Shown here: in pieces, positions 1-11,636 of the stretch
How positions within the stretch are numbered: the stretch's first letter is position 1
Layout of the letters: each line of letters opens with the position of its first letter
NCBI GenBank assembly: GCA_020152595.1
Contig: JAIGNY010004486.1
Coordinates: 286,001 to 350,000, forward strand
Direction of reading: 5' to 3'
From: Chiridota heheva
Lineage: Eukaryota; Echinodermata; Holothuroidea; Apodida; Chiridotidae
DNA: 64,000 nt
Program-made: the position numbers and the translations under genes
Notes under the pieces: model-generated
The model's input: the letters and a program-made list of their open reading frames with translations, nothing else
Databases searched by the model: none
What the model was told of the DNA's origin: nothing

Positions 1-395
1 ACCGGGGTAAGGCCCAGGGCACCGGGGTAAGGCCCAGGGCACCAGGGTAAGGGCACCGGGGTAAGGCACCGGGGTAAGGCCCAGGGCACCGCGGTAAGGC
101 ACCGGGGTAAGGCCCAGGGCACCGGGGTAAGGCACCGGGGTAAGGCCCAGGGCACCGGGGTAAGGCACCGTGGTAAGGCCCAGGGCACCGGGTAAGGCAC
201 CGGGGGTAAGGGCCCAGGGCACCGGGCAGGCACGGGGTAAGGCCCAGGGCACCAGGGGCCCAGGGCACCGGGGTAAGGCCCAGGGCACCGGGGTAAGGCC
301 CAGGGCACCGGGGTAAGGCCCAGGGTACTGGGGTAGGGCACTGGGATAAGGCTCTGGGGTAAGGCCCAGAGCTCTGGGGTAAGGCCCAGGGCACT
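1..395. repeat. GC-rich 20-bp minisatellite (cut by window edge)
   Basis: Tandem copies of ACCGGGGTAAGGCCCAGGGC, with shorter variants lacking the CCCAGG half. It decays to the right (ACTGGGGTAGGGC, GCTCTGGGGTAAGGC). It continues left of the window. Confidence 0.95.
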
Positions 396-667
396 ACTAT
401 GGATTTAATTGTATTTGTTTCACTTGCTGTAAGCAAATTCAAGTCTGCCATGGCCATTCATCTCAGAAATCTTTTATTGTTTTGTTTCTTCTGTAGTGAT
501 TGTGCCTGCATTTATATACATATGTCATTTATTTCAATGTATTGTGCATTCTATATTATGTATAAGTACCATTGGTATTAGACACATATATGTGTTATAA
601 TTGTTTTAATTGTATTTTCCTTTTGTTTTTATTTTATGTGAAAAATAAAAACGTTAGTAACAATATT
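396..667. other. Unassigned AT-rich stretch
   Basis: About 270 bp of AT-rich sequence between the first minisatellite and a LINE 3' end. I see no gene or repeat in it. A 60-codon open stretch at 399-581 has low-complexity composition and no recognisable motif. Confidence 0.6.
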
Positions 668-2730
668 GTATGGTTTGTTTGATGAGTTTAATGGCACCAC
701 AACAGCAAGGGTCGAATTGTGCCCGAGAGGTTGGATCATTCCAGAGGTAGGTAGGAGAGTAAACAGGGGGAGATTGAGAGAAACACGAGAACTAAAAGCC
801 AGAAAGCTGGGATCGAGAGAGGTGTATGGGTGAAAAAATAGTGTAGAGAGGGTGAGGGGGTGGGAAAGGAGGACTAAATATGGTTGTAGAGGGAAACATG
901 ATGAAGGAAGGAGATAATTTTATTTGGAGGGTTTTTTTTTTTGGAAGAGCTCGGCTATTGAGTTGTGGGCAGCAAGGGAAGCTCAGGGAAGGCTGTACAG
1001 GGGGCAAGCAAGGAGAACATGATGGACTGTGAGGAAGCAATGGCAATTGTTGCAGAGGGGTGGTGGGAGCCATTAAGGAGGTGGGAGGGAGTGAGTGAGG
1101 TGGGTGTGACCTATTCTAAGGAGGGTAATGTGGACATTGTCGACACGGGAGAGGTTGTGAATGGTGGGTTTGATAGGAATGGTGGGCTGGATGACATGGA
1201 GTTTGTTATCAATTTGGGAGTCCCATGAGGGTTGCCAGTGGCCACGAACAAGGGAAGTGATAAGCAGTTTGATGTCAGAAAGGGTTTTGGGAAAAGGGGT
1301 AGGGGGAAGGGTGAGGGCAAGCTTAGCACCTGCATCAGCCCTGTCATTGCCAGGGATGCCAACATGGCTGGGTATCCAGAAGAAAAGAATATGTTCCCTA
1401 CGGAGGGGGGAAGGGGGGGGGGGGAAAGGAGTAAACGGAGGATGAGGTGAGATGTGGGATTATCCCATTTAACATTGAGTAATGAAGGACAGCCTTAGAG
1501 TCGGAGAAGATGGCAAAGTGGCTAGGCGGAGAGTAAAGTTGAGGGCCAGGAGGATGGCCTCGGCCGAGAAGATGGATGAGTAGTCAGGAAGCCTGCTACT
1601 GAGGGTGATGTCTTGGATGACGGCAGCAGCAGCTGTCTTGTCGCCTTCCTTGGAGCCATCAGTACAGATGGAGGTATAGTTTGAGAATTGGTCTTTGATT
1701 TGGTTGTGGAGGTTGATGAAGAGGTTAGGGTGGGTTTGGGTTTTGTGATGAGTGGAGAGGTCCAGGTGGATAGTAGGGAGAGGTTTGGCCCAGGGAGGAA
1801 AAGTGGGCCAGGAGAAAGTGGTGGGATTGATGCCGAGACGGAGAAGATCTGATTTGATGCGTAAGCTAAAGGGAGGGGCTAGGGTTTATAGTCCTATCAA
1901 AGAGGGTGGAGAAATTGGGGTACCTAATGAGGTTGTAAACATGGTTCTGGATTTTGGTGAGGGTCTTTAAGCATAGGAGAGGCTAAACTTTCTACACCTT
2001 AGCAGGAAGGGGGGTTCGTCGGCTTCAACATGAAGGCTGGTGATTGAGCAGGTCCTGTAGGCACCCAGACAAAGCCTGAGGGCTTTATTTTAGATGGTGT
2101 TGATGTGATTGAGGTAAGACTTGTGAGCGACACAGTAGACAATATTGCTGTAGTCAAGCTGGGCACGAATGGTGAGCCTGAAGATTTTGAGGAGAGCATG
2201 CCAGTTCGCAACCCAAGTGGTATTGGAGAGCAGGCAGAAATGTTGAGGGAGCTGTTGCAATTCTGTTTCAGGTTGGTGATGTGTTTTTAGTAGGAGAGCT
2301 TGTAGTCTAGAGTTAAACCCAGGAACTTAGTGTGGTCAACTTAGGGATGCAATTGCCATTAAGCACGAGGTTCGGGGTTAGGGTGGAGGTTGTTATAATT
2401 ACAGAAGTGCATGCAGACTGTCTTGTCTTTGGAGAATTTAAAACTGTGTTGTTGCACCAGGCTAGCAGCCGGTTGAGTTGAAGCCTATTTTTGACAAGAG
2501 GAAAGCTTGGGGAGGAGTAGAAGATGGTGAAGTCTTCCACGTAGAAGGCATGTTTGATGTTGGGGCCAAGGTTGTCCGCTATGTCGGTAATGCTCAGGTT
2601 AAAGAGAGTGGGAGAGAGGATGCTGCGGGGACGCCCTCTTCTTGAAAATAGTGGTTGGAGAGGGTATGGCCAATACTTCATGGTAACACTGAGAGACAAA
2701 ACAATAGCCCACCAAGAAGTGTCCCAATGT
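668..2730 (-). mobile_element. RNase-H-bearing non-LTR retrotransposon, 5'-truncated and decayed (copy A)
   Basis: Read on the minus strand. At 2700-2300 there is reverse-transcriptase sequence (LSPTLFNLSITDIADNLG followed by FYVEDFTIF, where active elements have Y-A-D-D). At about 2210-2020 is the conserved segment NKALRLCLGAYRT with EADEPPL; at about 1670-1560 an RNase H segment (ICTDGSKEGDKTAAAAVIQD); at about 1370-1290 GNDRADAGAKLAL. The reading frame shifts several times and the YADD motif is damaged, so it is dead. The 3' end is at about 668, next to GTTTGATGA on the plus strand. RNase H after RT suggests the I/Nimb/R1 group; the exact clade is not determined. It lies downstream of DDX47 and in the same orientation. 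Confidence 0.85.
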
Positions 2731-2998
2731 TTTCACCACACCTCTGGTGAATTCATTACCAACATACTGCCCTAACTAAAAAGACATACATCATTCATAT
2801 TTGAAATACTTGGTATGTTATTGAAAATTTATTATATTAATCATGTTCATAATCCAGATATCTTGTTCTTCTATTTTATCAACATTAATCACTTCCTTTA
2901 AAAATCACTTAACTCAAAAATTGAGTTCAGCAATATTATGCAACAATATAGTTTCCCTCCTTCAAATAAAGTACATGGGTTAGAGACTTATCTTGTTT
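2731..2998. other. Spacer between two LINE copies
   Basis: AT-rich sequence with no gene or repeat that I can support. Confidence 0.5.
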
Positions 2999-4060
2999 TT
3001 GTAAGTTTGTTTGATGAGGGCTTCACGGCACCACGGCAGCGAGTTGTGCCTGAGAGGTTAGATCATTTCAGAGGTAGGAAGAATAGAAAATAGGAGTCTC
3101 GAGAGAAGTACGGGGGCTAATAGCCAGGAAGCTGGGATCGAAAGAGAAAGTGCAGGGGTGCCAAAAAAAGGTGGTAAATGTACGTAGAAGAGGGTGGGAG
3201 AGGACGACTAAATATGGTTGTGGAGGGAGGCACAATGAAGGAGATAATTTTATCCCCAGGGTTTTTCTGGAAGAGCTTGGCTATGGAGTTGTGAGGGAAG
3301 TTCTGGGGAGGTTGTACAGGGGGAAGGCAAGGAGGACATGGGGGGAAATGGAAATTGTTGCAGAGGGGTGGGGGAGCCAGTAGGGAGGTGGAAGTGATGT
3401 TGTCGATACGAGAGAGATTGTGGATGGATCAATTTGGGAGTCCCATGTGATTTGCCAGTGGTCACAAACAGGGGAAGCGATAAGCAGTTTGGGATAGGGG
3501 GCGGGTTGAGGGCAAGCTTAGCGGCTGAATTGGCTGTCATTGCCGGGGATGCAACATGGCTGGGTATCCAGAAAAAAAGAGTACTTTTCCTGCAGAGGGG
3601 GCGAAAGGATTCGATGGAGGAGGAGGTGGGACGTGGGGTTATCCCACTTAAGATTGAGTAAAGAAGTACGGACAGACTTTAAGTCTGAGAAGATGGAAAG
3701 GTGGCTGAGCAGGGAGTACTCAATATAGTTGAAGGCGAGTAGGATGGCCTTGGCCGAGAAGATGGACTAGTTGGAAAGCCTGTAACAGAGGGTGATGTCT
3801 TGGATGACGGCAGCAGCAGCTGTCTTGTTGCCTTTCTTGGAGCTATCAGTATAGATGGAGGTGTAGTTTGAGAGTTGGTCTTTGATTTGGTTGTGGAGGT
3901 TGATGAAGAGGTTGTTGTGGGTTTTGTGATGAATGGAGAGGCCCAGGTGGATGGAAGGGAAGAGGGTGGTCCAGGGTGGAAAAGTGGTCCAAGAGAAGGT
4001 TGCCAACTAATGAGTTTAATTCCTGATATGAGTCCTGTTTTGTCCTCGAGCAATACACAA
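2999..4060 (-). mobile_element. RNase-H-bearing non-LTR retrotransposon 3' part (copy B)
   Basis: A second copy of the element at 668-2730, same strand, more severely 5'-truncated. It begins near the HHKTHNNLFINLHNQIKDQL segment and runs through RNase H (IYTDSSKKGNKTAAAAVIQD) to the same 3' end. Frameshifts and small indels differ from copy A, so the copies are independent insertions or an old duplication. Confidence 0.83.
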
Positions 4061-5078
4061 TTCCTGTTGCTTCAGTATATTTGGTATAAATGAAGACAGT
4101 ATTGGGCGGCTGAAATGGCCAATGAATTTGCTAAAACCAAATTTTAGGCATTCCTGTGGTTAATAACAGTAAATTCATATACCTGAAAACACAGTGGACT
4201 TGTTTAAAAAAGATCGCAAATCTGCATTGACGTGGTAATACCCCAAAATAGATTAAATTTTACATTAGGGCTAAAAACGATTTAACCCCCCCCTCCCCTC
4301 CCCCCCCCCCCTTCATTTTTTTGTTGGGTTTAGTGGCCCTAGCCCCACAATTCTGCCACCGCCGAATAAACGCTAATGTTGCTTGGTGTATCCTGCCAGG
4401 GGCCTTCATACCCATTGATATTATACATAAAAGTAGATTTTACCACAGTGCCTCATTTCTGATGCCTCAGGCATTACTGAGTTTCATGTCAAGTCATGAA
4501 CCCCCTTGAAGTTTTTTTAATTTTATCTACGTAAAGAATTCACAGCTAATGGTGTCAGACTTAATTAATTTTGGGACATTATTCCATAAACTAAGAAGAA
4601 GTGTGGCTAAGTGGTGTAATATGTGTCTTCCATAAAGTTAAAATTTAATTCAGCTCTGAAATCAAAATTTTCATCTAGTTTTCTGGGTGGTGGTTTCCCA
4701 TCTGAAATCTTAAATCAAAGACATAAAAGTTTGTGTTTGTTTGGCCAACGAGACTGGCAGTTGTGTAGCCAGCATCTGCTATAACTTGGCATCGATACTC
4801 ACTAAGGGAGTTGAGTGTAAACAAACTAAAACCAGCATGTACTCTTCTGACATCCAAGGTGAGGAAATATATCAAATGCCTTCTAAAACGAAATTATTCT
4901 TAACTCATAGGGAGATACGTGGGTCAGGTCAGTGCATTTAGAGTTGGGTCATGTAATCCCACCTCCGACCTCCAAACCCACTATTCAAACACTCTACTGC
5001 ATAGGCTCATGGCACAGTGTTTAGAATGTTAACGATGCTTTCATCGGCTAGAAACCTTTGCACTAGTGCTTCAAAATA
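4061..5078. other. 3' flank of DDX47, unassigned
   Basis: Presumed DDX47 3' UTR and downstream sequence. It holds a homopolymeric C tract at about 4288-4312. I see no other gene; open stretches here are short and lack motifs. The UTR end was not located. Confidence 0.5.
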
Positions 5079-5183
5079 TCATCGTTTCCTCTTGAATTTC
5101 TGCCTCACACCCAGTGAGTCTTCTGTATCATCATCCCTGTCTCTGCCTCTGTTCTTCTTCTTATCGTCTAAATCCCTCATTTC
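5079..5183 (-). CDS. DDX47: DDX47 last coding exon and stop
   Basis: Encodes [20 protein letters not shown] then [14 protein letters not shown] and a TGA stop at 5079-5081. The charged tail and GVR(Q/N)K segment match the C-terminus of human DDX47. The acceptor has a long T tract (CTTTTTTTTTTGTAG), which abuts the 36-bp array. Possible ATTAAA poly(A) signal on this strand at 4644-4649, unverified. Confidence 0.9.
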   Translation of the reverse strand, partial: EMRDLDDKKKNRGRDRDDDTEDSLGVRQKFKRKR

Positions 5184-8100
5184 CTACAAAAAAAAAGGAT
5201 GATCCGATTGTATTAACCCACAAATATAAAAAGGATGATCCGATTGTATTAACCCACAAATATAAAAAGGATGATCCGATTGTATTAACCCACAAATATA
5301 AAAAGGATGATCCGATTGTATTCACCCACAAATATAAAAAGGATGATCCGATTGTATTCACCCACAAATATAAAAAGGATGATCGGATTGTATTCACCCA
5401 CAAATATAAAAAGGATGATCCGATTGTATTCACCCACAAATATAAAAAGGATGATCCGATTGTATTCACCCACAAATATAAAAAGGATGATCCGATTGTA
5501 TTCACCCACAAATATAAAAAGGATGATCCGATTGTATTAACCCACAAATATAAAAAGGATGATCCGATTGTATTCACCCACAAATATAAAAAGGATGATC
5601 CGATTGTATTCACCCACAAATATAAAAGGATGATCCGATTGTATTCACCCACAAATATAAAAAGGATGATCCGATTGTATTCACCCACAAATATAAAAAG
5701 GATGATCCGATTGTATTCACCCACAAATATAAAAAGGATGATCCGATTGTATTAACCCACAAATATAAAAAGGATGATCCGATTGTATTCACCCACAAAT
5801 ATAAAAAGGATGATCCGATTGTATTCACCCACAAATATAAAAAGGATGATCCGATTGTATTCACCCACAAATATAAAAAGGATGATCCGATTGTATTAAC
5901 CCACAAATATAAAAAGGATGATCCGATTGTATTAACCCACAAATATAAAAATCATAAATACTACAGAGAAATGCTTGCCTGTGATTGGTTAACTGAAAAA
6001 AAAATGTTCATGTTTGAATACACCTGAGTTGGTAGATGTGATTAAGGAAATTTTGCGAGTTGCTTACACACTTTTTGAAATGATTGATATTGTCATACCT
6101 AGTTTTGAATGAGCAGTCGAGACCCCAGCACTATCGATTGACTTTATTCCTTGAATAATTACAACTTTTACAACTATTTCAAAAGCAGAAAGACAATAGC
6201 ATCACTATTGTACTACCTTGAGGTGGGGTAGGCAAACTGGTGTTTGATAAGGAAGTTGGGAAATGGTTTAACTTGTAAGAAAAGGGCACATGTTAATAAT
6301 GATAATCCCAATGTACCCAAATGTTCTAGATGTACCCAAATGTTATAGATGTACCAAAATGTTCTAGATGCACCCAAATGTTATAGAAGTACCCAAATGT
6401 TATAGATGTACCTAAATGTTATAGATGTACCTAAATGTTATAGAAGTACCCAAATGTTATAGATGTACCTAAATGTTCTAGATGTACCTAAATGTTCTAG
6501 ATGTACCTAAATGTTATAGAAGTACCCAAATCTTCTAGATGTACCTAAATGTTATAGATGTACCCAAATGTTCTAGATGTACCCAAGTGTTATAGATGTA
6601 CCCAAATGTTATAGATGTACCCAAATGTTATAGATGTACCTAAATGTTATAGATGTACCCAACTGTTATAGATGTACCCAAATGTTATAGATGTACCCAA
6701 ATGTTATAGATGTACCTGAATGTTCTAGATGCACCCAAATGTTCTAGATGTACCCAAATGTTCTAGATGTACCCAAAATGTGATACATGTACCCAAATGT
6801 TCTATGATGTACCCAAATGTTCTAGATGTACCCAAATGTTATAGATGTACCCAAATGTTATAGATGTACCTAAATGTTATAGATGTACCTAAATGTTCTA
6901 GATGTACCCAAATGTTATAGATGTACCCAAATGTTCTATGATGTACCTAAATGTTCTAGATGTACCCAAATGTTCTAGATGTACCTAAATGTTCTATGAT
7001 GTACCCAAATGTCCTAGATGTACCCAAATATTCTATGATGTACCTAAATGTTCTAGATGTACCTAAATGTTCTAGATGTACCCAAATGTTCTAGATGTAC
7101 CCAAATGTTACAGATGTACCCAAATATTATAGATGTACCCAAATGTTTTATGATGTACCCAAATGTTCTAAATGTACCCAAATGTTCTATATGTATCCAA
7201 CTGTTCTAGATGTACCCAAATGTTATAGATGTACCTAAATGTTCTAGATGCACCCAAATGTTCTAGATGTACCCAAATGTTCTAGATGTACCCAAATGTT
7301 CTAGATGTACCCAAATGATCTATGATGTACCCAAATGTTATATGATGTACCCAAATGTTATAGATGTACCCAAATGTTATAGATGTACCCAAATGTTATA
7401 GATGTACCCAAATGTTATAGATGTACCCAAATGTTATAGATGTACCCAAATGTTATAGATGTACCCAAATGTTCTAGATGTACCCAAATGTTCTAGATGT
7501 ACCCAAATGTTCTAGATGTACCCAAATGTTCTACGATGTACCCAAATGTTCTATGATATACCCAAATGTTCTAAATTTTCCCAAATGTTCTGGATAAGCC
7601 CAAGTGTTCTATGATGTACCCAAACACTCTTTGTTATTACTCTTTGTTATTAAAGGATTTGAAACTGCTTTGATGGAGTCTTAACAAGCGTTGTACCTAT
7701 TTTGCAATTACTCAATGCCCCCATACAGAAGAACCCACTCACCATTTTGGCATAGCGCTGCGCCTCTGTCACTCTCTCCATCAGTATCATGACTTCCGGT
7801 TCTTCAGTTTTAAAGAGTGGCAGCTTCTTGTCAATCAACTGCTCTATCCTCTGGTAAAGCTCTACATCGTACCTGTGTCAAAATGGTATCTCTCTCTTAA
7901 ATCATCTTGCAATAAGAACATTTTGGCTTATTTTCTTGTCATTAAAAAAAAAGAAGTAAAACAAAACCTTAATACAACTTGTTTATATCTTGGTGGGGGG
8001 GGGGGCACTTTTCTGGATTTCTAGAGGTCTTTGTATCTCTTAATGGCTTGGTTACAAGTAGCTTGGTTATAAGTAGCTTGGTTACAAGTAGCTTGGTTAC

Positions 8101-11100
8101 AAGTAGCTTGTTTACAAGTAGCTTGTTTACAAGTAGCTTGGTTACAAGTAGCTTGGTTACAAGTAGCTTGGTTACAAGTAGCTTGGTTACAAGTAGCTTG
8201 GTTACAAGTAGCTTGGTTACAAGTAGCTTGGTTACAAGTAGCTTGGTTACAAGTAGCTTGTTTACAAGTAGCTTGGTTACAAGTAGCTTGGTTACAAGTA
8301 GCTTGGTTACAAGTAGCTTGGTTACAAGTAGCTTGGTTACAAGTAGCTTGGTTACAAGTAGCTTGGTTACAGGTAGCTTGGTTACAAGTAGCTTGGTTAC
8401 AAGTAGCTTGGTTACAAGTAGCTTGGTTACAGGTAGCTTGGTTACAGGTAGCTTGGTTACAGGTAGCTTGGTTACAAGTAGCTTGGTTACAAGTAGCTTG
8501 GTTACAAGTAGCTTGGTTACAAGTAGCTTGGTTACAAGTAGTTTGGTTACAAGTAGCTTGGTTACAAGTAGCTCAAACCATATTATGATTATTATACCTC
8601 TCTAGACCAAGTACTTTATTATCTTGAATGCACTTTTTCAAAAAATGGACCTTTAACTAGTATAGAAGTTGCATCTGAACAAGCCTTGCTATGCAGGTTG
8701 AAAGTGTGAATGGTTTTACTATGTTATATTACATCTTCAAGTCCAAATATTGTTAGCAAGTTAAACTTACTGTGTAACAAAGGTTATTGATTTCCCTGAT
8801 CGGCCGGCTCTTGCAGTGCGACCTACCCGATGAATGTAATCCTGTGAAAAAAGATAAAGAGTCTTAACTGCTGCTGCATAATGTCCTGATTAAGTGCTGC
8901 TGCATAATGTCCTGATTAACTGCTGCTGCATAATGTCCTGATTAACTGCTGCTGCCTAATGTCCTGATTAACTGCTGCTGCCTGATGTCCTGATTAACTG
9001 CTGCTGCATAATGTCTTGATTAACTGCTGCTGCATAATGTCCTGATTAACTGCTGCTGCATAATGTCCTGATTAACTGCTGCTGCCTGATGTCCTGATTA
9101 ACTGCTGCTGCCTGATGTCCTGATTAACTGCTGCTGCATAATGTCTTGATTAACTGCTGCTGCATAATGTCCTGATTAACTGCTGCTGCATAATGTCCTG
9201 ATTAACTGCTGCTGCATAATGTCCTGATTAACTGCTGCTGCATAATGTCCTGATTAACTGCTGCTGTATAATGTCCTGATTAATGGAACCTCTATTGCTA
9301 CCTATTTTTCATCTTTAGTTACTTCTAGTAGTGGTTTGGTCAAAAGATGTTCAAAACATAATACGATTCAGATACAACTTTCTCAAAGTAAAATCTTACA
9401 AAAAATTACAATTGCAGCAACTAGAAAGAAGCCTTTATGTATATTACCTGCAAACAGTTACACTATTATACGGGAGTAATAACTATGAATCATCAGTGGC
9501 GTAACTAAGGGGGGCAGGGTGAACAGCTGCCCCCCAACCGTGGCTCCATAAAGGGGCCCGTAAAAAATATACCATTATGCCTATATACAACTGGGCCGCA
9601 CTCGCCCCCGGTCCGTAGGGCCCTTGCTACGCCACTGTGAATCACATATAAATTATATCAAAAAATGAGAATAATGAATACAATTACCAATTTGGTCACT
9701 TATGAATCTAAAATCATATACAAATCTTTTGAGTTATCTCTAACTTCAATCTGATCTTGCTTTGTTTATGAACAAAAATCAAATGAAAGTGATAAAGCTT
9801 GCAATACAATAGAGCTTGCAATACAATAGAGCTTGCAATACAATAGAGCTTACCTTAGAATGTGTTGGAATATCAAAGTTGATGACACAATCCACATGAG
9901 GAATATCCAGACCCCTGCAAGAGAGAAAAAGAAGCTGCAACCTTTGGTTTACCTTCATACACCAGGCGTGTGACGGAGAGATTGAAAAAATAGCGGAAAA
10001 TCTCTTACCTAACTTTCAGAAGTACACCAAAGTCGCCCAAAACTATGCTAAAAAAAAATTGTGCAACTAGTATGGGAAAAGTATGGACTCTCATGTCCAA
10101 ATCTTACCATTAACTTTCAAATCTAAGCACTACTATCTTAATCAATTTTCGACACCTTTCTCAAGACTCTGAGTTCTGTGTCCTTTTAGTAACACTCACT
10201 GAGATTTGGAAGACATGCTCAATCAAATATTTTCCTCAGAAACTGAACTTGAAGATGACCATCTACTCAAATATGATTGGATATACTTCTCTGTAATATG
10301 AGTTTATCTACATACAGTGCATTTGTTATATTTATCGGACCATTAAAAACAAAGTAATGACAAGATAAACGGAATAAGATTTTCACAAGAGTGGAATTCC
10401 GTTAAAAGCGGAGGTCTTACATGCCTGATACAGAGTAAGCTTTGTCTAATCTGTTTTAAGTGTAAAAATCGATGAATGAATGACTTGCCACAAATCAGAT
10501 TTTTGGGATTAATTATTTAAGAAAGGAGAGTGCAATGCATGAACAAAAAATCAGCATTTGGACAGCTTTAGATTTAGACTTTACCAATCCTATGGAGTAA
10601 TCTTGGTATCATTTTAAAGTACTCAGATATTTCTTTTACAAAATGCAACTTTTTTATTGGGGTAATATTACAGAATTTTGAGAAAAATTTGCTTGAAAAA
10701 GAGTAAAACTAAAAAATTGATAAAAAATTGCAAAAAATGTTTTTGTTTTTTCCTTTGAAATCTTACAATAACTTAAAGTTCACATTCTTGCTTCAAAATC
10801 AAACACGCAAATGCTAAGACAAGATATTATTGATTTCTGGTCTAATTTTAATAATCCCTAGTTTGATTCTTTTTCAAAAAATCTTAAAGCGCCGTTCGAA
10901 AGTACAATTTCCTTTCATTTGATATATAAATACAGGCATGCCCCCCTCTATTTGGACCTTTTCCTATAATAATTGAATTTCACCACATTACTTTCAATGA
11001 TCTTGTGGTGCAGTAGATATGAAAGCGGGGAGCGCACCAGGTTCGAATCACACAGTGACTACGGCATTATGATTTTTCTGCTGCAGTTTTCAGAGGTCAT

Positions 11101-11387
11101 TTGACTAAAATCATTTTTGGTGTTTTTTCATCTTTCTTTTCTTTCTAAAAATTCTAGATCAGCATCATTGGAAAGAAAAGAAAATTTCATAAAGATTCTA
11201 AATATGTAACAAAAATGTCTGTTTTCAATACTGTTAAACTATACTCCTGTAACTTATACTGCAAAGATTGGCCAAATCTTGACCAAAAGCAAAAAATTGG
11301 CATATTTTTGTCAATATTTCTAATTTGATAAATATTATGTATGTAAAAATTGTATTAATGTTGTATATTTTTGTCCAATATTTCCTA

Positions 11388-11476
<89 letters not shown>

Positions 11477-11591
11477 TATTTTGTTTCAGAGTTACTGCAT
11501 TTTAAAGATTTCACCAGTGTGTTGAAAAGTGAATTTGTAGTGTGCAGTTTAATGTCGTATTAATTGTAGATTCAAGATAATGTTTATGTTT

Positions 11592-11636
<45 letters not shown>

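Noticed and set aside
4675..4875. A 66-codon minus-strand open frame downstream of DDX47
   Set aside because: No splice sites, motif or homology that I recognise; it lies in the presumed 3' flank and is of chance length.
5114..5942. Lys/Asp-rich 12-residue repeat protein
   Set aside because: It is the 36-bp array; the apparent N-terminus is the antisense of the last DDX47 exon.
5197..5950. CRISPR-like regular repeat
   Set aside because: Repeats are directly tandem with no unique spacers, and the gene context is eukaryotic. The same applies to the other arrays.
10998..11063. Functional tRNA gene
   Set aside because: A B-box-like GGTTCGAATC is present, but no acceptor stem or anticodon arm can be formed that I would trust.
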